From a virus: a DNA stretch of 39,989 nucleotides. The position numbers and the translations under genes are program-made. The notes beneath the pieces were generated by a model, which saw only the letters and a list, made by a program, of their open reading frames with translations, searched no databases and was not told the origin of the DNA. Of the stretch, positions 10,292 to 19,238 are shown one piece after another. The first letter of the stretch is position 1, and each line of letters opens with the position of its first letter. The stretch spans positions 1-39,989 of IMG/VR virus record IMGVR_UViG_3300031539_005138; one strand, 5' to 3'.

Positions 10292-12136
10292 ATGGCAACG
10301 AAGCGTACAAAATGGACCTTTGCGGACGCAACTGAGCGGGACACGCACGTCGGTTTTGGGTCGGGTGTCAACGACGGCGACTGCTGTATTCTCCTGAGCG
10401 ACTATTCGATGTGGGCCTACAACGGCACCGCTTGGATCCAATCTCCGGCCACCGCCTCAAGCCTGTCCGCGGTCCTCCTTGTCGGGAACACCTCGGGAGC
10501 CAGCGACATTGAGGTGTCCGCGGCCCAGGCCGTGCGCGGCGTCGATGGGGGAACGGGCGCGGGGCTGACCGTCCGCGGTGGCGCAGGGTCTACCTCGCTC
10601 GGAGGGCCGCTCACCCTTCAAGGCGGAAGCGCGGCCGGCACAGGGAACGGTGGCGACTTGATCTTGGCGGGGGGGATCGCGGCGGGCACAGGCACCGATG
10701 GCACTGTGAGCGTGACGGGTTCCACCGCCTCCGTCACCTCTTCCGACGCTGACCTCTCCCTAAACGTTTTGGGTGGGAACAACTTGGTCGTCAATGCTGA
10801 TGGCACGTTTTTCCAATCCGATTCGGGAGCGTTTGTCGTCATCGGGAAATCCCCCTTCGCAAACACGGTCAGTCTCGACCTCGCAAGCTCGGCGACAGGA
10901 ACTTTGGAGAACAGCCTCGCGGGTGGTGTCCTTGAGCTTCGGACCTTCACGACCGGAGCGGCAACGAACACCGGAAACCTGACGGTCAACACCGGAGCCA
11001 ACGCCAACGCTGTCTCGGGTGACACCGGGGACCTGATCCTTGGCACGGGGTCGGTCACGAATGCTGCGTCGGCGGGCACTTCGGGGGACGTAGCGCTTAT
11101 TGCGGGTACGGCGGCGGGAAGCGGAAACGGCGGCAACATCCTCCTGACGCCCGGAAGCACTGGAAGCGGCACCGAAGGGACGGTTCGGATCACGGGCAAA
11201 GGCCAGTCGCTCCACGGTGGAAATGCGACCCGACGATTCCAGATCCTTGGCGGCACTCAGACCGCCATCACAGGCGATTCAACAGGTCCCAGTGTTTACT
11301 TGGAAGCCCAGGGGACGGCGGCACGGGACGGAGCCCAGGTCACAGTTAGCAACTCGGTTGTAGGCAATGGCTCTTTTGTTGCTCGTGGAGGCAACGCTCT
11401 TTCGGGCACCACTGCTGGGGGAAGCGCCGACCTCATCGCTGGAATCGGTTTCGGAGCAGGAGCCGGGGCCCAATCTTCGATTCAAGCGGGTAACGGCGGC
11501 GCCACTGGCAACGGGGGCTACGCCTTCGTTCTGGCGGGCAACGCGGGGGCGACCTCCGGTAACGGCGGTGGCGTAGTGATCACGGCCAAGGACGCAACCG
11601 GATCCGGCCTCGGTGGTCCCGTCAACATTACGGCGGGTGGGTCTCCCACAGGGACCCCGGGCGATATTAACCTCACGACGGATGGTGGTCTGGTTAAGAT
11701 TCGCACGACGAGCGGGTTCGCGGGCTCTGAGAGGGTGAGTCAGACCTACGGTGTCCAGTTCACTTCGCCCTCCGGTGGCGGGGTTCTCGACATGGTGACG
11801 CTCGGCACGCTGGATACCAACGGTCGGAACCTCAAGGTCAAGCTCCATGTGACGGCGCAGAACAGCGTCGTGGACGACGACTTCATCAGCGCCGTGATCC
11901 AAACTGCGGCCTACCGTGCGGGAGGGACCGTCTCAGTTGTGACCACCCCCGCGCTGACGAGCCACGAAGGCAACTCCTCGGGGACCAACCCCACGTTTGT
12001 CGCGGATCTCTTCTTCGCGGTCGCCGCTACCGGCAACGACATTCGGCTGACTCTCCGAAATTCAAGCAGCACGACGACCTACACCCTCAACACGGCTGTA
12101 GAGTGGTCCGTCCAAGAAGGTGGCTTCTCCTCCTAA
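10292..12136 (+). CDS. Gly-rich tail-fibre-like protein (614 aa)
   Basis: ATG 10292 follows AGGAG (10283-10287). The N-terminal 50 residues contain an aromatic DGDCCILLSDYSMWAYNG / TAWIQ segment of the type that opens phage fibre proteins. The body is Gly/Ala/Ser/Thr-rich, with an irregular repeat near 109-141 (GTGNGGDLILAGG ... GTDGTVSVTG) that recurs near 270-305 (GSGNGGNILLTPG ... GTEGTVRITG) and in weaker forms later, as expected for a fibrous beta-helix or trimeric shaft. The final 125 residues are less repetitive and may form a globular tip. The gene is isolated by two copies of the same intergenic element, unlike its tightly packed neighbours. A receptor-binding or fibre role is inferred. 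Confidence 0.7.
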   Translation: MATKRTKWTFADATERDTHVGFGSGVNDGDCCILLSDYSMWAYNGTAWIQSPATASSLSAVLLVGNTSGASDIEVSAAQAVRGVDGGTGAGLTVRGGAGSTSLGGPLTLQGGSAAGTGNGGDLILAGGIAAGTGTDGTVSVTGSTASVTSSDADLSLNVLGGNNLVVNADGTFFQSDSGAFVVIGKSPFANTVSLDLASSATGTLENSLAGGVLELRTFTTGAATNTGNLTVNTGANANAVSGDTGDLILGTGSVTNAASAGTSGDVALIAGTAAGSGNGGNILLTPGSTGSGTEGTVRITGKGQSLHGGNATRRFQILGGTQTAITGDSTGPSVYLEAQGTAARDGAQVTVSNSVVGNGSFVARGGNALSGTTAGGSADLIAGIGFGAGAGAQSSIQAGNGGATGNGGYAFVLAGNAGATSGNGGGVVITAKDATGSGLGGPVNITAGGSPTGTPGDINLTTDGGLVKIRTTSGFAGSERVSQTYGVQFTSPSGGGVLDMVTLGTLDTNGRNLKVKLHVTAQNSVVDDDFISAVIQTAAYRAGGTVSVVTTPALTSHEGNSSGTNPTFVADLFFAVAATGNDIRLTLRNSSSTTTYTLNTAVEWSVQEGGFSS

Positions 12137-12203
12137 TTCGGGCTGCTAGCGCAGCGTTTTCCCGCCTATAGGACGGCTCCAAGTAGGACACCTGTGCCAC
12201 AGG
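12134..12203 (+). promoter_or_regulatory. Intergenic element, copy 2 (CCTATAGG palindrome plus downstream dyad)
   Basis: Shares TAATTCG, GCAGCGTTTTCC, GCCTATAGG, CGG, TCC and AGTAGG with copy 1. CCTATAGG is at 12165-12172. CCTGTG-C-CACAGG (12191-12203) is a 13-bp dyad centred 25 bp past the palindrome, almost the same spacing as in copy 1. Upstream, GCTGC-TAGC-GCAGC followed by GTTTT (12142-12160) looks like a short intrinsic terminator for the fibre gene. The element could therefore end one transcript and start the next. Function is inferred from sequence form only. Confidence 0.6.
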
Positions 12204-12223
12204 CGCAGGTAGAGTGAACCGCG

Positions 12224-13024
12224 ATGCGCGTCCTGATCGATTACCCCTCAAACAAGATCCTACAGGTGGAGAAAACCCCGCTTGTTGGTGAGGGGGAGCC
12301 CGTTAACGGCAAATACTCGGTTCCGATCCCAGAGGCCGTGACGGTCTACGTGAATTCGGATTCTTTTGTGGTGCCTGCTTCCAACCCGGGATCGGTTGTG
12401 GCGCAGTCCTACGCCGGCCTGCTGGCCCAATTCCCGCAGTACGAGAATATCCTGTTCAACCCCCTGATCACGGCTGCGGACGTGGACGACCTCGATTTGA
12501 CCGCTGTGTTGGTCGAAGGGATGCCTCCCACGGAGGAACACGTTACTCGCGCGCAGGTGGGCCGCCAGACCGGAGGACCCTTTACGAGCGGACAAGCCGC
12601 CAACACCACGGCCGTGCTCCCCGCCAACACGAGCGTGACCCCCACCCGCCCGGGTGTCCTGGTCACGGACACTATCGACATTGGCCCGCTGACGGTTGAT
12701 CCGATCAGTGGGCTCGTGGTTGGCGCCGACGAATTCGTTGTCTACTGGTATCTCTACGAGTTTGAGACGACCGAGGACATACGATCTGATTTTGGCGCGC
12801 AGGCGGGGACGAACGCCCCTGCACTTCGCCGTCTGATCGAAACAGATCAGGAACCCGCGGACCTACAGGTGTTCCTGTCGATCAACGATGGCGCGACCTA
12901 CACGGAGGTCCAACGGCTTGTGCCCATCGCCTTCTGCGAGCCGGGCACCCTGCTTCGGATTGCGTTCAAGAACAACAACCCCACCGGAAAAAAGTACGTG
13001 GCTGCTTACTCGGTGATGTTTTGA
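12224..13024 (+). CDS. Putative virion/tail-associated protein (266 aa)
   Basis: ATG 12224 lies 52 nt after the copy-2 palindrome; AGGTAG and AGAG upstream give only a weak ribosome site. The protein begins MRVLIDYPSNKIL and is largely beta in character, with a Thr/Val/Pro-rich middle (TAVLPANTSVTPTRPG) and a C-terminal half containing EFVVYWYLYEFET and a final KNNNPTGKKYVAAYSV. No signal peptide or catalytic motif is seen. It sits between the fibre-like gene and the largest structural gene, so a fibre-attachment or accessory tail role is possible. The family is not recognised. Confidence 0.65.
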   Translation: MRVLIDYPSNKILQVEKTPLVGEGEPVNGKYSVPIPEAVTVYVNSDSFVVPASNPGSVVAQSYAGLLAQFPQYENILFNPLITAADVDDLDLTAVLVEGMPPTEEHVTRAQVGRQTGGPFTSGQAANTTAVLPANTSVTPTRPGVLVTDTIDIGPLTVDPISGLVVGADEFVVYWYLYEFETTEDIRSDFGAQAGTNAPALRRLIETDQEPADLQVFLSINDGATYTEVQRLVPIAFCEPGTLLRIAFKNNNPTGKKYVAAYSVMF

Positions 13025-13033
13025 GGAACCCAA

Positions 13034-16000
13034 ATGGCTGATCTTGGCAACGGTACATCGCGCACCCTATCCGCAGCAATGCGGCAGTTTCAGCTTGTCG
13101 TCTACCAGCGCGGCAAGCCTCCGCTCGACTCGGAGCACAACCTGCTTCAGCAGATCCAGAACGAGACTGTGGCGCAGTGGGTTCGCAGCCAAATGTCATC
13201 GGGGTTCTTCCTTGACCCCACTCGTCCGCTCGACGCCTTCGTTACGGACCCCCTCAACGCGAACCAGTTTCGCTACGGACAGCAGAAGCGCTTGGACACG
13301 AGTGTCGAGGAGCTTGCACCGATCGAATGGGCCAACGTCAACGGTTGGCTCGTCCCGGTTGTCGGAACCAACAACGCCGAGTCAGGTGCGACGGACAACA
13401 TCGTCGCCCTCAATCCTCCCCCCGATTCCGATTCGCGGATCGATTTCGTGTTCCTTGAGGTGTGGAGGGTCAACGTCGCCCCCAACGACTCCACGGCAAA
13501 CAAGCCAAGCGCCGACAAGATCTACACCTACGGCAACGTCGAATTCGGTCAAACGAACATTAACGACGACCTGACCGACCCGGCCATCGGCTTTGAGACG
13601 ACCGAGCGGGTTCAGCTTCAGTACCGCATCCGTGTCGTCGGACAGGGCTCAGGAGCCGGTGTGAGTCCGGCCCTCGATGTATACCCCGACGGTCTGGACG
13701 ACCCGAACGTTCGCGCTCAGGGCCCCTTGACGGGACCTTCGGCCCAAGCCTACGCGGTGTGGGAGAACATGCGCGAGGAGCTTGGCGACCCAAGCCTGTG
13801 GCGTGCAGGCGACGGCGACCCTGCTAACGATTTCGGCACGATCGATGGCTACGTTTGGGCCATCCCCATGTGCGGCATCTTCCGCCGGAACAACCAGCCC
13901 TACGTCGCGGTGAATCAAGCGGGCAACCCGAACCAGAACGGCGCGTTCAACCGCACGCCCTCGTCGGCGCTCCTCACGGACCCCCGGGACGGTGCGCGGC
14001 TACTGACGACCGCCGCTCTTGTGGACGATATGCCCGGCGAGCAATTCTCCGTGCTCACTGAGGTCGAGGTTGATGGCCTTGTGGGGTCCGGCTTTGACGA
14101 CGACGGTATTTCCTTCACCAACACCTTCATGGTCATTGACGATGAGGTGATCGCCATCGACTCCATCGACACGACGGTGAACCCCGCTCGTGTCCGCGTC
14201 CCGGCCAACGGTCGTGGACAATGGGGTTCCGATCCCACCTTCCACTCGGGCCGAGAAGCTCCCGTGACCCCTGGCACGGGCACCTCGATCACGTTCTTCA
14301 ATACGCGACCCGACGGCAAGTTTGCCGACGAGATCCACCTGGACGACGTGTTCGACATGCGCCGCGGTGTGAACTTCGGCGACTGGGACTACGAACGTCT
14401 CCTCCTCCACAACGTCAGCGCGCTCATGCAGAACCGCCTGCGCTCGACGTGGAAGCAGACCGGCGTGCCCTCGGGCGACACTGAGGGTGTCACGGTCCAT
14501 GAGGTTGACTACCTGCTCCAAGATGGGGCAACGGCGGTGCCGAATGGCACCGAAGCGATGGACGGGCCCGATGGGATCCGTACCATCTTCTCCGATGCTG
14601 CCACGATGCAGTCGGACGTGACGACGTTGCTCGATAACGACGGCACGATGAATGACGGGTTCATCCAGACCTTCGATGATCTGGTGTTCTGGGACGCTGG
14701 GGCTGATTTCAAGCCCGGCGGCTTTATGAACAACCTCAACAACACGACGCCCGGCTTCAAGAACGGCACGACGATCTTCCAGTACATCGGAGGAGACTCG
14801 GGCAACGTGGGCGCGCGCAAGACCTTCCGTGACGGGTCCACCCGTGCGGTTCGGTTCCTTATGCCGAAGGAGCATTTCGTTGCGCGACAGGACGACCCCG
14901 ACACGGGCCGCCAGCGCCCTGTGACCCTGCGCTGGGTCAGCAGCGACAACGCCAACACCGGCACGGTAACGGGCGGTGCGGGTCTCCAGGCGCTCACCCC
15001 AGCAGCTTTTGGAGAGGCACCTTCTGAGCACCCGGGTCCGATGTACCCGCTCAGCTTCCTCAATTTTGAGAAGCCCTTCATCGTGCTCGGCGGCATAGTC
15101 GAGTCCTCGCTGAACCTGTCAGGCATCGCCTCGGCGACGCTCCACGACAACATCACTGACGCAGGCACTATCCCTCCTGGCGAGGGTGAGATCGAGCTTC
15201 CAGGCTTCGACTTCGACGCACTCAATGACTGGTTCACGCTCGACTCCAATGGCGAGTTTGAGCTTGCCCCAGAGCCTCCGCTCTCGTTCCCGCTCCTTCG
15301 CGGACAGCGGACGCTCTACGACATGATCACCGCAGGTGGGCGTGACCGCACGGGTTCGTCCTCCGAGTTGTACTTGATCCTGTACGGGGACATCGAAGCC
15401 GAGGCCAACAACGGTGCCTTCCAAGTGATCGGTGCAGGCACGGGCGGCATGACTCAGGCCACCGCGGGTGGGTCCAACCGACTCCGTGTGCGGTTCCTGA
15501 GCCAAGGCGTCACCACCTTCGACACCACCTCGACCGACGCGGTGAGCTTGCAGGTCCGCTCCATGTACTCCAATGCGGAGGATGGCTTGGGACAAGCCGG
15601 TGGCCCATCGGCCATGACGATCACGTTGACCGATATCGAGGCGTTGGAAGGTGGGGCCGCGAACCCGTGGAACGAAGCCAACATCAATCCCTTCACGATT
15701 GCGGGGCGGACCCTCGCGGCTCCTTTCAACGAGAAGTGTGTCGCTAATCTGACGCTCCAATACCACCCTGGCCGGGGTGCGACGGCTCGCGTTCCCGATC
15801 AGATCGAACGCGTGGCGATTCAGCAGCCCAACGTGTCCTTGCTTCGCCAATCCGCGGCGAACCTTGACACAGATTTCCCGAACGCGACGGGCGCCCCGGG
15901 TGCCCCTCCCGAGGTGGATTTCACGCCGACCCACATCCAGGTGTGGAACCGGCTGGCGGCCCTTGGACAACACGAGCCTTACGCCCCCAACTATGGCGGC

Positions 16001-18646
16001 AATGTGGTCCTGTTCTCCGAGATCGACCGCGAGAACGAGGCGTTCATCGACCGCGGGTCCAAGACGCTCCTTCTGCGTCCGTACCAAGACCTTGGCATGA
16101 CCATGCAGGGGTTCACGACGTTCGCGTCTCCCTCGCTGTTGGGTCCGACCGGCTACCCGGCGGTGGCCTTGATCCCGAACGGCTGGGACGGCCCGAAGGA
16201 CGACGCCGCCATCTTCACGCCGGGTCTGGCGATGGGCTACGTCGTGCCACAGGAATTTATGCCGCGCTTCGGCCGGCAGGACATTCCGTTCTACCAAGAC
16301 CAAGGGCCGACCTTCGGGACGGGCCGTTTCTTGGCGGGTATCAATCACCTGTTCACGGACGGCACCGACCTCACCAATCCGGTATTCAACGTGATCGGTG
16401 GTGGGGACAACTCGACGGGTGGCACCTTGGTCACGCGCTTCTTGGCGCAGACGGGCTCGACCAGTGGCTTCCTGTTCGGCCAGTATGGGACCGTCACAGG
16501 CCCCACGACCCCGGCCTACCAGGGACGCCTCCTTTCGGCTATCGGAACGACCACGGCACTTGCTGAGGAAATCACGAATCGGATCGATTCCGTCGTGTCC
16601 TCCGATTTCGGGGTTGGTATCGACGGCATCCAGCTTCCCCCGTATATCGGAATCTCTCGTCTCGTCGCGGTCTACGACCGTCGGGACTACGTGGGCAAGG
16701 GTGGGGTCTCCTTCGATACGGATCGCGTGACGCCGTTGGCAAACCGCGCGGTCAACCTGCTCCGCAAGGATGCCGACAAGCAGACCTTGTTCATCCTTCA
16801 GGACGGCGCTCGGGATCTGACGGGCGGGGACGACGACCACACTTATGTCGTGCCGTCGAACGCCATCGACATTACACGGTCTCCGAACTATGTCGCGGAC
16901 GAGGAGTTCTCGGATCTGGAGTACGTTGTCGAGTTTACGGCCTTCGGGTTCGCCCGAGGCTTCATCAACAAGAACAACTTCGTCATGGCTCGTCGCCACA
17001 ACGGCGTGGGCGCCACGATCGCGGACGGGGATAACCCCGAGCTTGAGAACATCCGCATGACGATCCCGCACGCGGCCCCTGACTCCTCTCGGGTCTACAT
17101 CGCGTACAACAGGACCGTCTATCAGGGCGACCCTTACATGAGTCGTGCGGGCTCCGTGCGGACGAACAGCGACTACGAACACCGCTACGGTCAAATCGCT
17201 GTCTCTGATGCCTTCGCCGTGGGCGACGACATTCAGCAGTACGACGGCGAAGGGGCGCAGATTCCCGAACGTCCGAACGCGCGTTCCTTTGAGGTCATGG
17301 CGTCGCTGGACTTCTACATGACGCTCGGCACCGGGAACATCGGCGGACGCCTGTACCCCGGCACCGTGACCGACGTGGGCTACACCGAGGACAACCCTGT
17401 CAGCGCGACGCGCATTCCGTTGGAGATTGGCTCACCCGCCAACCGGGTTCTTGCTCGTGCCTTCAGTGAAGGCCAGAAGGAAAACACCAGCCGCGGCTTC
17501 ATCGACCTTCGGATCGATGGCACGGCCATGACGTACTTCCCCGCAGCCGACGCTACGACGGTGACGATCAAGAAGCTCAACGGCGACCTCGTGTCTTTCA
17601 TCGCCAACAACGGTGTGACTGTGGACGAGGACAAGTTCGATGCGTCCTCGCCCGATGAGGTTGTGATCGCCAAGGAGCTTACCGACAAGATCGCCGCCCG
17701 CACCGGACTCGCGGACACCTTGGTCGCTCGGAATGACATTGACGATCAAGTCATTCGTCTCGTCTCGCGGGTCGTCGGTGCCGAAGGCAACGGCATCCGC
17801 GTCTCGATCACCGACACGGTGAACATGAGCCTCCGCAAGCCTGTGGCGGGCGAGGTCGGTCTTGACGCGACCTTCACCGACTGCTTCCTGGCTGGTGGGT
17901 TTGACCTCCCTGTCAATGGTGGCAACGGCACGACGCAGATCCATCTGACGGGCATGACCGAGCGCTTCCCGCTCGGCATCCTTTTCCAAGACTCGGACTT
18001 CATCGGGGAGAACCCGCTCGGCGACAATGCGAGTGCGGTCCAAACCACCCTCGGCGGTATCCGTCCGGTCCAGAACCTCCTGCCCCTCACCCGGAGTGGT
18101 GGCGAGGAATTCACCCGGTTTGCCGGAGCCCCTGGCGATCTGATCGGCATGGGGGACGGGGCCATCCTCCAGTACAGCGCCTTCGATGAGGATCTCAACC
18201 CTGGAGGCTCCAAGCGCTTCCGTCTGTTCCGCGGTGGCGGCTCCCTGTTCGTACTCGGCGGTCGCAACCCCGGTGGTCCGGTGGACTACGTGTCTGGCTC
18301 CCTGGAGAAACCGTTGAACCCGGTCCTCAAGGGCGGCCTGCTCGCATGCAAGGCTCTGCTCGTTCGCAACCTCACCGAGCGCGCCTTCACGACTGCTGAT
18401 GTGACCACGGAAGGTGACGAGCTTCAGATGGTCGTCGTCACCACGGGCATCTTGGGAGACGGCCGCACCCGCGAGAACGGCGTCACCCTCGACGGCGTGA
18501 TCAGCCCGACGGGCTTCGGCGAAGGCGAAGCCGCCTCCGACCGCTACCGCCTCAACGGCAAGCCCATGTGGAAGGGGCGCACACGCGTCACCCCAGACCC
18601 CGCAACGGTGCCTCTTGCCCCGTTCCCGGGCCGCGACAGCGAGTAG
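13034..18646 (+). CDS. Giant tail/baseplate-type structural protein (1870 aa), paralogue of the 491-3952 product
   Basis: ATG 13034 follows GAGGA. The N-terminal third is a diverged copy of the 1153 aa protein: LDSEHNL (31-37), VFLEVW (139-144), KIYTYGN (162-168), RVQLQYRIR (192-200), SLWRAGDG (254-261), GTIDGYVWAIPMC (268-280), FRRN, then VFDMRRG. The C-terminal GDELQMVV block also matches. Here KPSADKIYTYGN follows VFLEVW after about 12 residues, without the 115-residue insert present in the paralogue. A module with the same signature (TVTIKKLNGDLVSF ... AEGNGIRVSI ... FLAGGFDLP) appears at about residues 1495-1620 instead. The middle 1000 residues are unlike the shorter protein. It is probably a tail-tip, baseplate or fibre-scaffold protein, inferred from size and context. 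Confidence 0.8.
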   Translation: MADLGNGTSRTLSAAMRQFQLVVYQRGKPPLDSEHNLLQQIQNETVAQWVRSQMSSGFFLDPTRPLDAFVTDPLNANQFRYGQQKRLDTSVEELAPIEWANVNGWLVPVVGTNNAESGATDNIVALNPPPDSDSRIDFVFLEVWRVNVAPNDSTANKPSADKIYTYGNVEFGQTNINDDLTDPAIGFETTERVQLQYRIRVVGQGSGAGVSPALDVYPDGLDDPNVRAQGPLTGPSAQAYAVWENMREELGDPSLWRAGDGDPANDFGTIDGYVWAIPMCGIFRRNNQPYVAVNQAGNPNQNGAFNRTPSSALLTDPRDGARLLTTAALVDDMPGEQFSVLTEVEVDGLVGSGFDDDGISFTNTFMVIDDEVIAIDSIDTTVNPARVRVPANGRGQWGSDPTFHSGREAPVTPGTGTSITFFNTRPDGKFADEIHLDDVFDMRRGVNFGDWDYERLLLHNVSALMQNRLRSTWKQTGVPSGDTEGVTVHEVDYLLQDGATAVPNGTEAMDGPDGIRTIFSDAATMQSDVTTLLDNDGTMNDGFIQTFDDLVFWDAGADFKPGGFMNNLNNTTPGFKNGTTIFQYIGGDSGNVGARKTFRDGSTRAVRFLMPKEHFVARQDDPDTGRQRPVTLRWVSSDNANTGTVTGGAGLQALTPAAFGEAPSEHPGPMYPLSFLNFEKPFIVLGGIVESSLNLSGIASATLHDNITDAGTIPPGEGEIELPGFDFDALNDWFTLDSNGEFELAPEPPLSFPLLRGQRTLYDMITAGGRDRTGSSSELYLILYGDIEAEANNGAFQVIGAGTGGMTQATAGGSNRLRVRFLSQGVTTFDTTSTDAVSLQVRSMYSNAEDGLGQAGGPSAMTITLTDIEALEGGAANPWNEANINPFTIAGRTLAAPFNEKCVANLTLQYHPGRGATARVPDQIERVAIQQPNVSLLRQSAANLDTDFPNATGAPGAPPEVDFTPTHIQVWNRLAALGQHEPYAPNYGGNVVLFSEIDRENEAFIDRGSKTLLLRPYQDLGMTMQGFTTFASPSLLGPTGYPAVALIPNGWDGPKDDAAIFTPGLAMGYVVPQEFMPRFGRQDIPFYQDQGPTFGTGRFLAGINHLFTDGTDLTNPVFNVIGGGDNSTGGTLVTRFLAQTGSTSGFLFGQYGTVTGPTTPAYQGRLLSAIGTTTALAEEITNRIDSVVSSDFGVGIDGIQLPPYIGISRLVAVYDRRDYVGKGGVSFDTDRVTPLANRAVNLLRKDADKQTLFILQDGARDLTGGDDDHTYVVPSNAIDITRSPNYVADEEFSDLEYVVEFTAFGFARGFINKNNFVMARRHNGVGATIADGDNPELENIRMTIPHAAPDSSRVYIAYNRTVYQGDPYMSRAGSVRTNSDYEHRYGQIAVSDAFAVGDDIQQYDGEGAQIPERPNARSFEVMASLDFYMTLGTGNIGGRLYPGTVTDVGYTEDNPVSATRIPLEIGSPANRVLARAFSEGQKENTSRGFIDLRIDGTAMTYFPAADATTVTIKKLNGDLVSFIANNGVTVDEDKFDASSPDEVVIAKELTDKIAARTGLADTLVARNDIDDQVIRLVSRVVGAEGNGIRVSITDTVNMSLRKPVAGEVGLDATFTDCFLAGGFDLPVNGGNGTTQIHLTGMTERFPLGILFQDSDFIGENPLGDNASAVQTTLGGIRPVQNLLPLTRSGGEEFTRFAGAPGDLIGMGDGAILQYSAFDEDLNPGGSKRFRLFRGGGSLFVLGGRNPGGPVDYVSGSLEKPLNPVLKGGLLACKALLVRNLTERAFTTADVTTEGDELQMVVVTTGILGDGRTRENGVTLDGVISPTGFGEGEAASDRYRLNGKPMWKGRTRVTPDPATVPLAPFPGRDSE

Positions 18647-18649
18647 CCT

Positions 18650-18841
18650 GTGACCCCGCGAGACCTTACTCAACTTGCTCTCCGTATCGAGAAGCTGGAG
18701 AAGCTGCGGACGAACGGGTGGCCGCGTCTCAAAATGACCCCCGGCACCCGAAGCGGATGCTACGGGACCGGATGCGTGGTCGTCGCGCCTCGATCAAACG
18801 GGTGGCTGCCCGTTTCACCTCGCGCGGCGGGTAGGATCTGA
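18650..18841 (+). CDS. Small hypothetical protein (63 aa)
   Basis: GTG 18650 is 4 nt after the stop of the giant structural gene, with only a weak GCGAG ribosome site. The product is basic, with an N-terminal helix (DLTQLALRIEKLEKLR) and a Gly/Cys segment (GCYGTGCVVVAP). The stop is 5 nt before the next ATG, which fits the packed gene order. An overlapping frame from 18568 is Arg/Pro-rich and reads like a shadow. No function is recognised. Confidence 0.5.
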   Translation: MTPRDLTQLALRIEKLEKLRTNGWPRLKMTPGTRSGCYGTGCVVVAPRSNGWLPVSPRAAGRI

Positions 18842-18845
18842 CCTG

Positions 18846-19238
18846 ATGCACCACCTGTCGCAACAGCACATCGACATGAAGGTTCGCCGGCCGTATCTTG
18901 TGCGATACAAGGCACAGTTGGTCGAGGCACTAAGGGATCCGGGGCTTTCCGAGGCTCAGGTCGGAAGAGTCCGAAACAGCCTCACAAGGCTCGGAAAGCC
19001 CAAAATCTACAGTGCAGAGGCCATTTCGCCGCGTGGCGCGGTCAATCCTGGGCCTATACCGAAACGATCACTACAGGCGCGCGTCGAAATCCACTCTTTT
19101 GACCGTGAGTACCTATTCGGGCTCCCGGCATCCACCCTTGCACTCTACGCAAAACAAGAGCGGTTGGAGATCAAGGCTTCCGATCCGAAGGCAACTCTCG
19201 TCGCCGCCATTCTGCAAAACAGGGGAGACAACCAATGA
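18846..19238 (+). CDS. Hypothetical protein with SAP/HeH-like C-terminal helix pair (130 aa)
   Basis: ATG 18846 follows TAGGA. A Lys/Arg-rich N-terminal half has a helix ending in RVRNSLTRLGKPK. The C-terminal segment YLFGLPASTLALYAKQERL ... ATLVAAIL resembles the two-helix SAP/HeH/Rho-N pattern, in which a leucine-rich helix, a turn and a second helix bind nucleic acid or act as a small clamp. The resemblance is weak and made by eye. The stop overlaps the next gene's start (ATGA at 19235-19238), so the two are coupled. A second in-frame ATG at codon 11 is an alternative start. Confidence 0.6.
   Translation: MHHLSQQHIDMKVRRPYLVRYKAQLVEALRDPGLSEAQVGRVRNSLTRLGKPKIYSAEAISPRGAVNPGPIPKRSLQARVEIHSFDREYLFGLPASTLALYAKQERLEIKASDPKATLVAAILQNRGDNQ

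Noticed and set aside
15119-17194. 691-codon open frame on the minus strand
   Set aside because: Arg/Val/His-rich composition and full overlap with the 1870 aa gene mark it as a shadow.
18568-18834. 88-codon frame overlapping the end of the giant structural gene
   Set aside because: Arg/Pro-rich with no ribosome site; the 18650 frame fits the spacing to both neighbours better.
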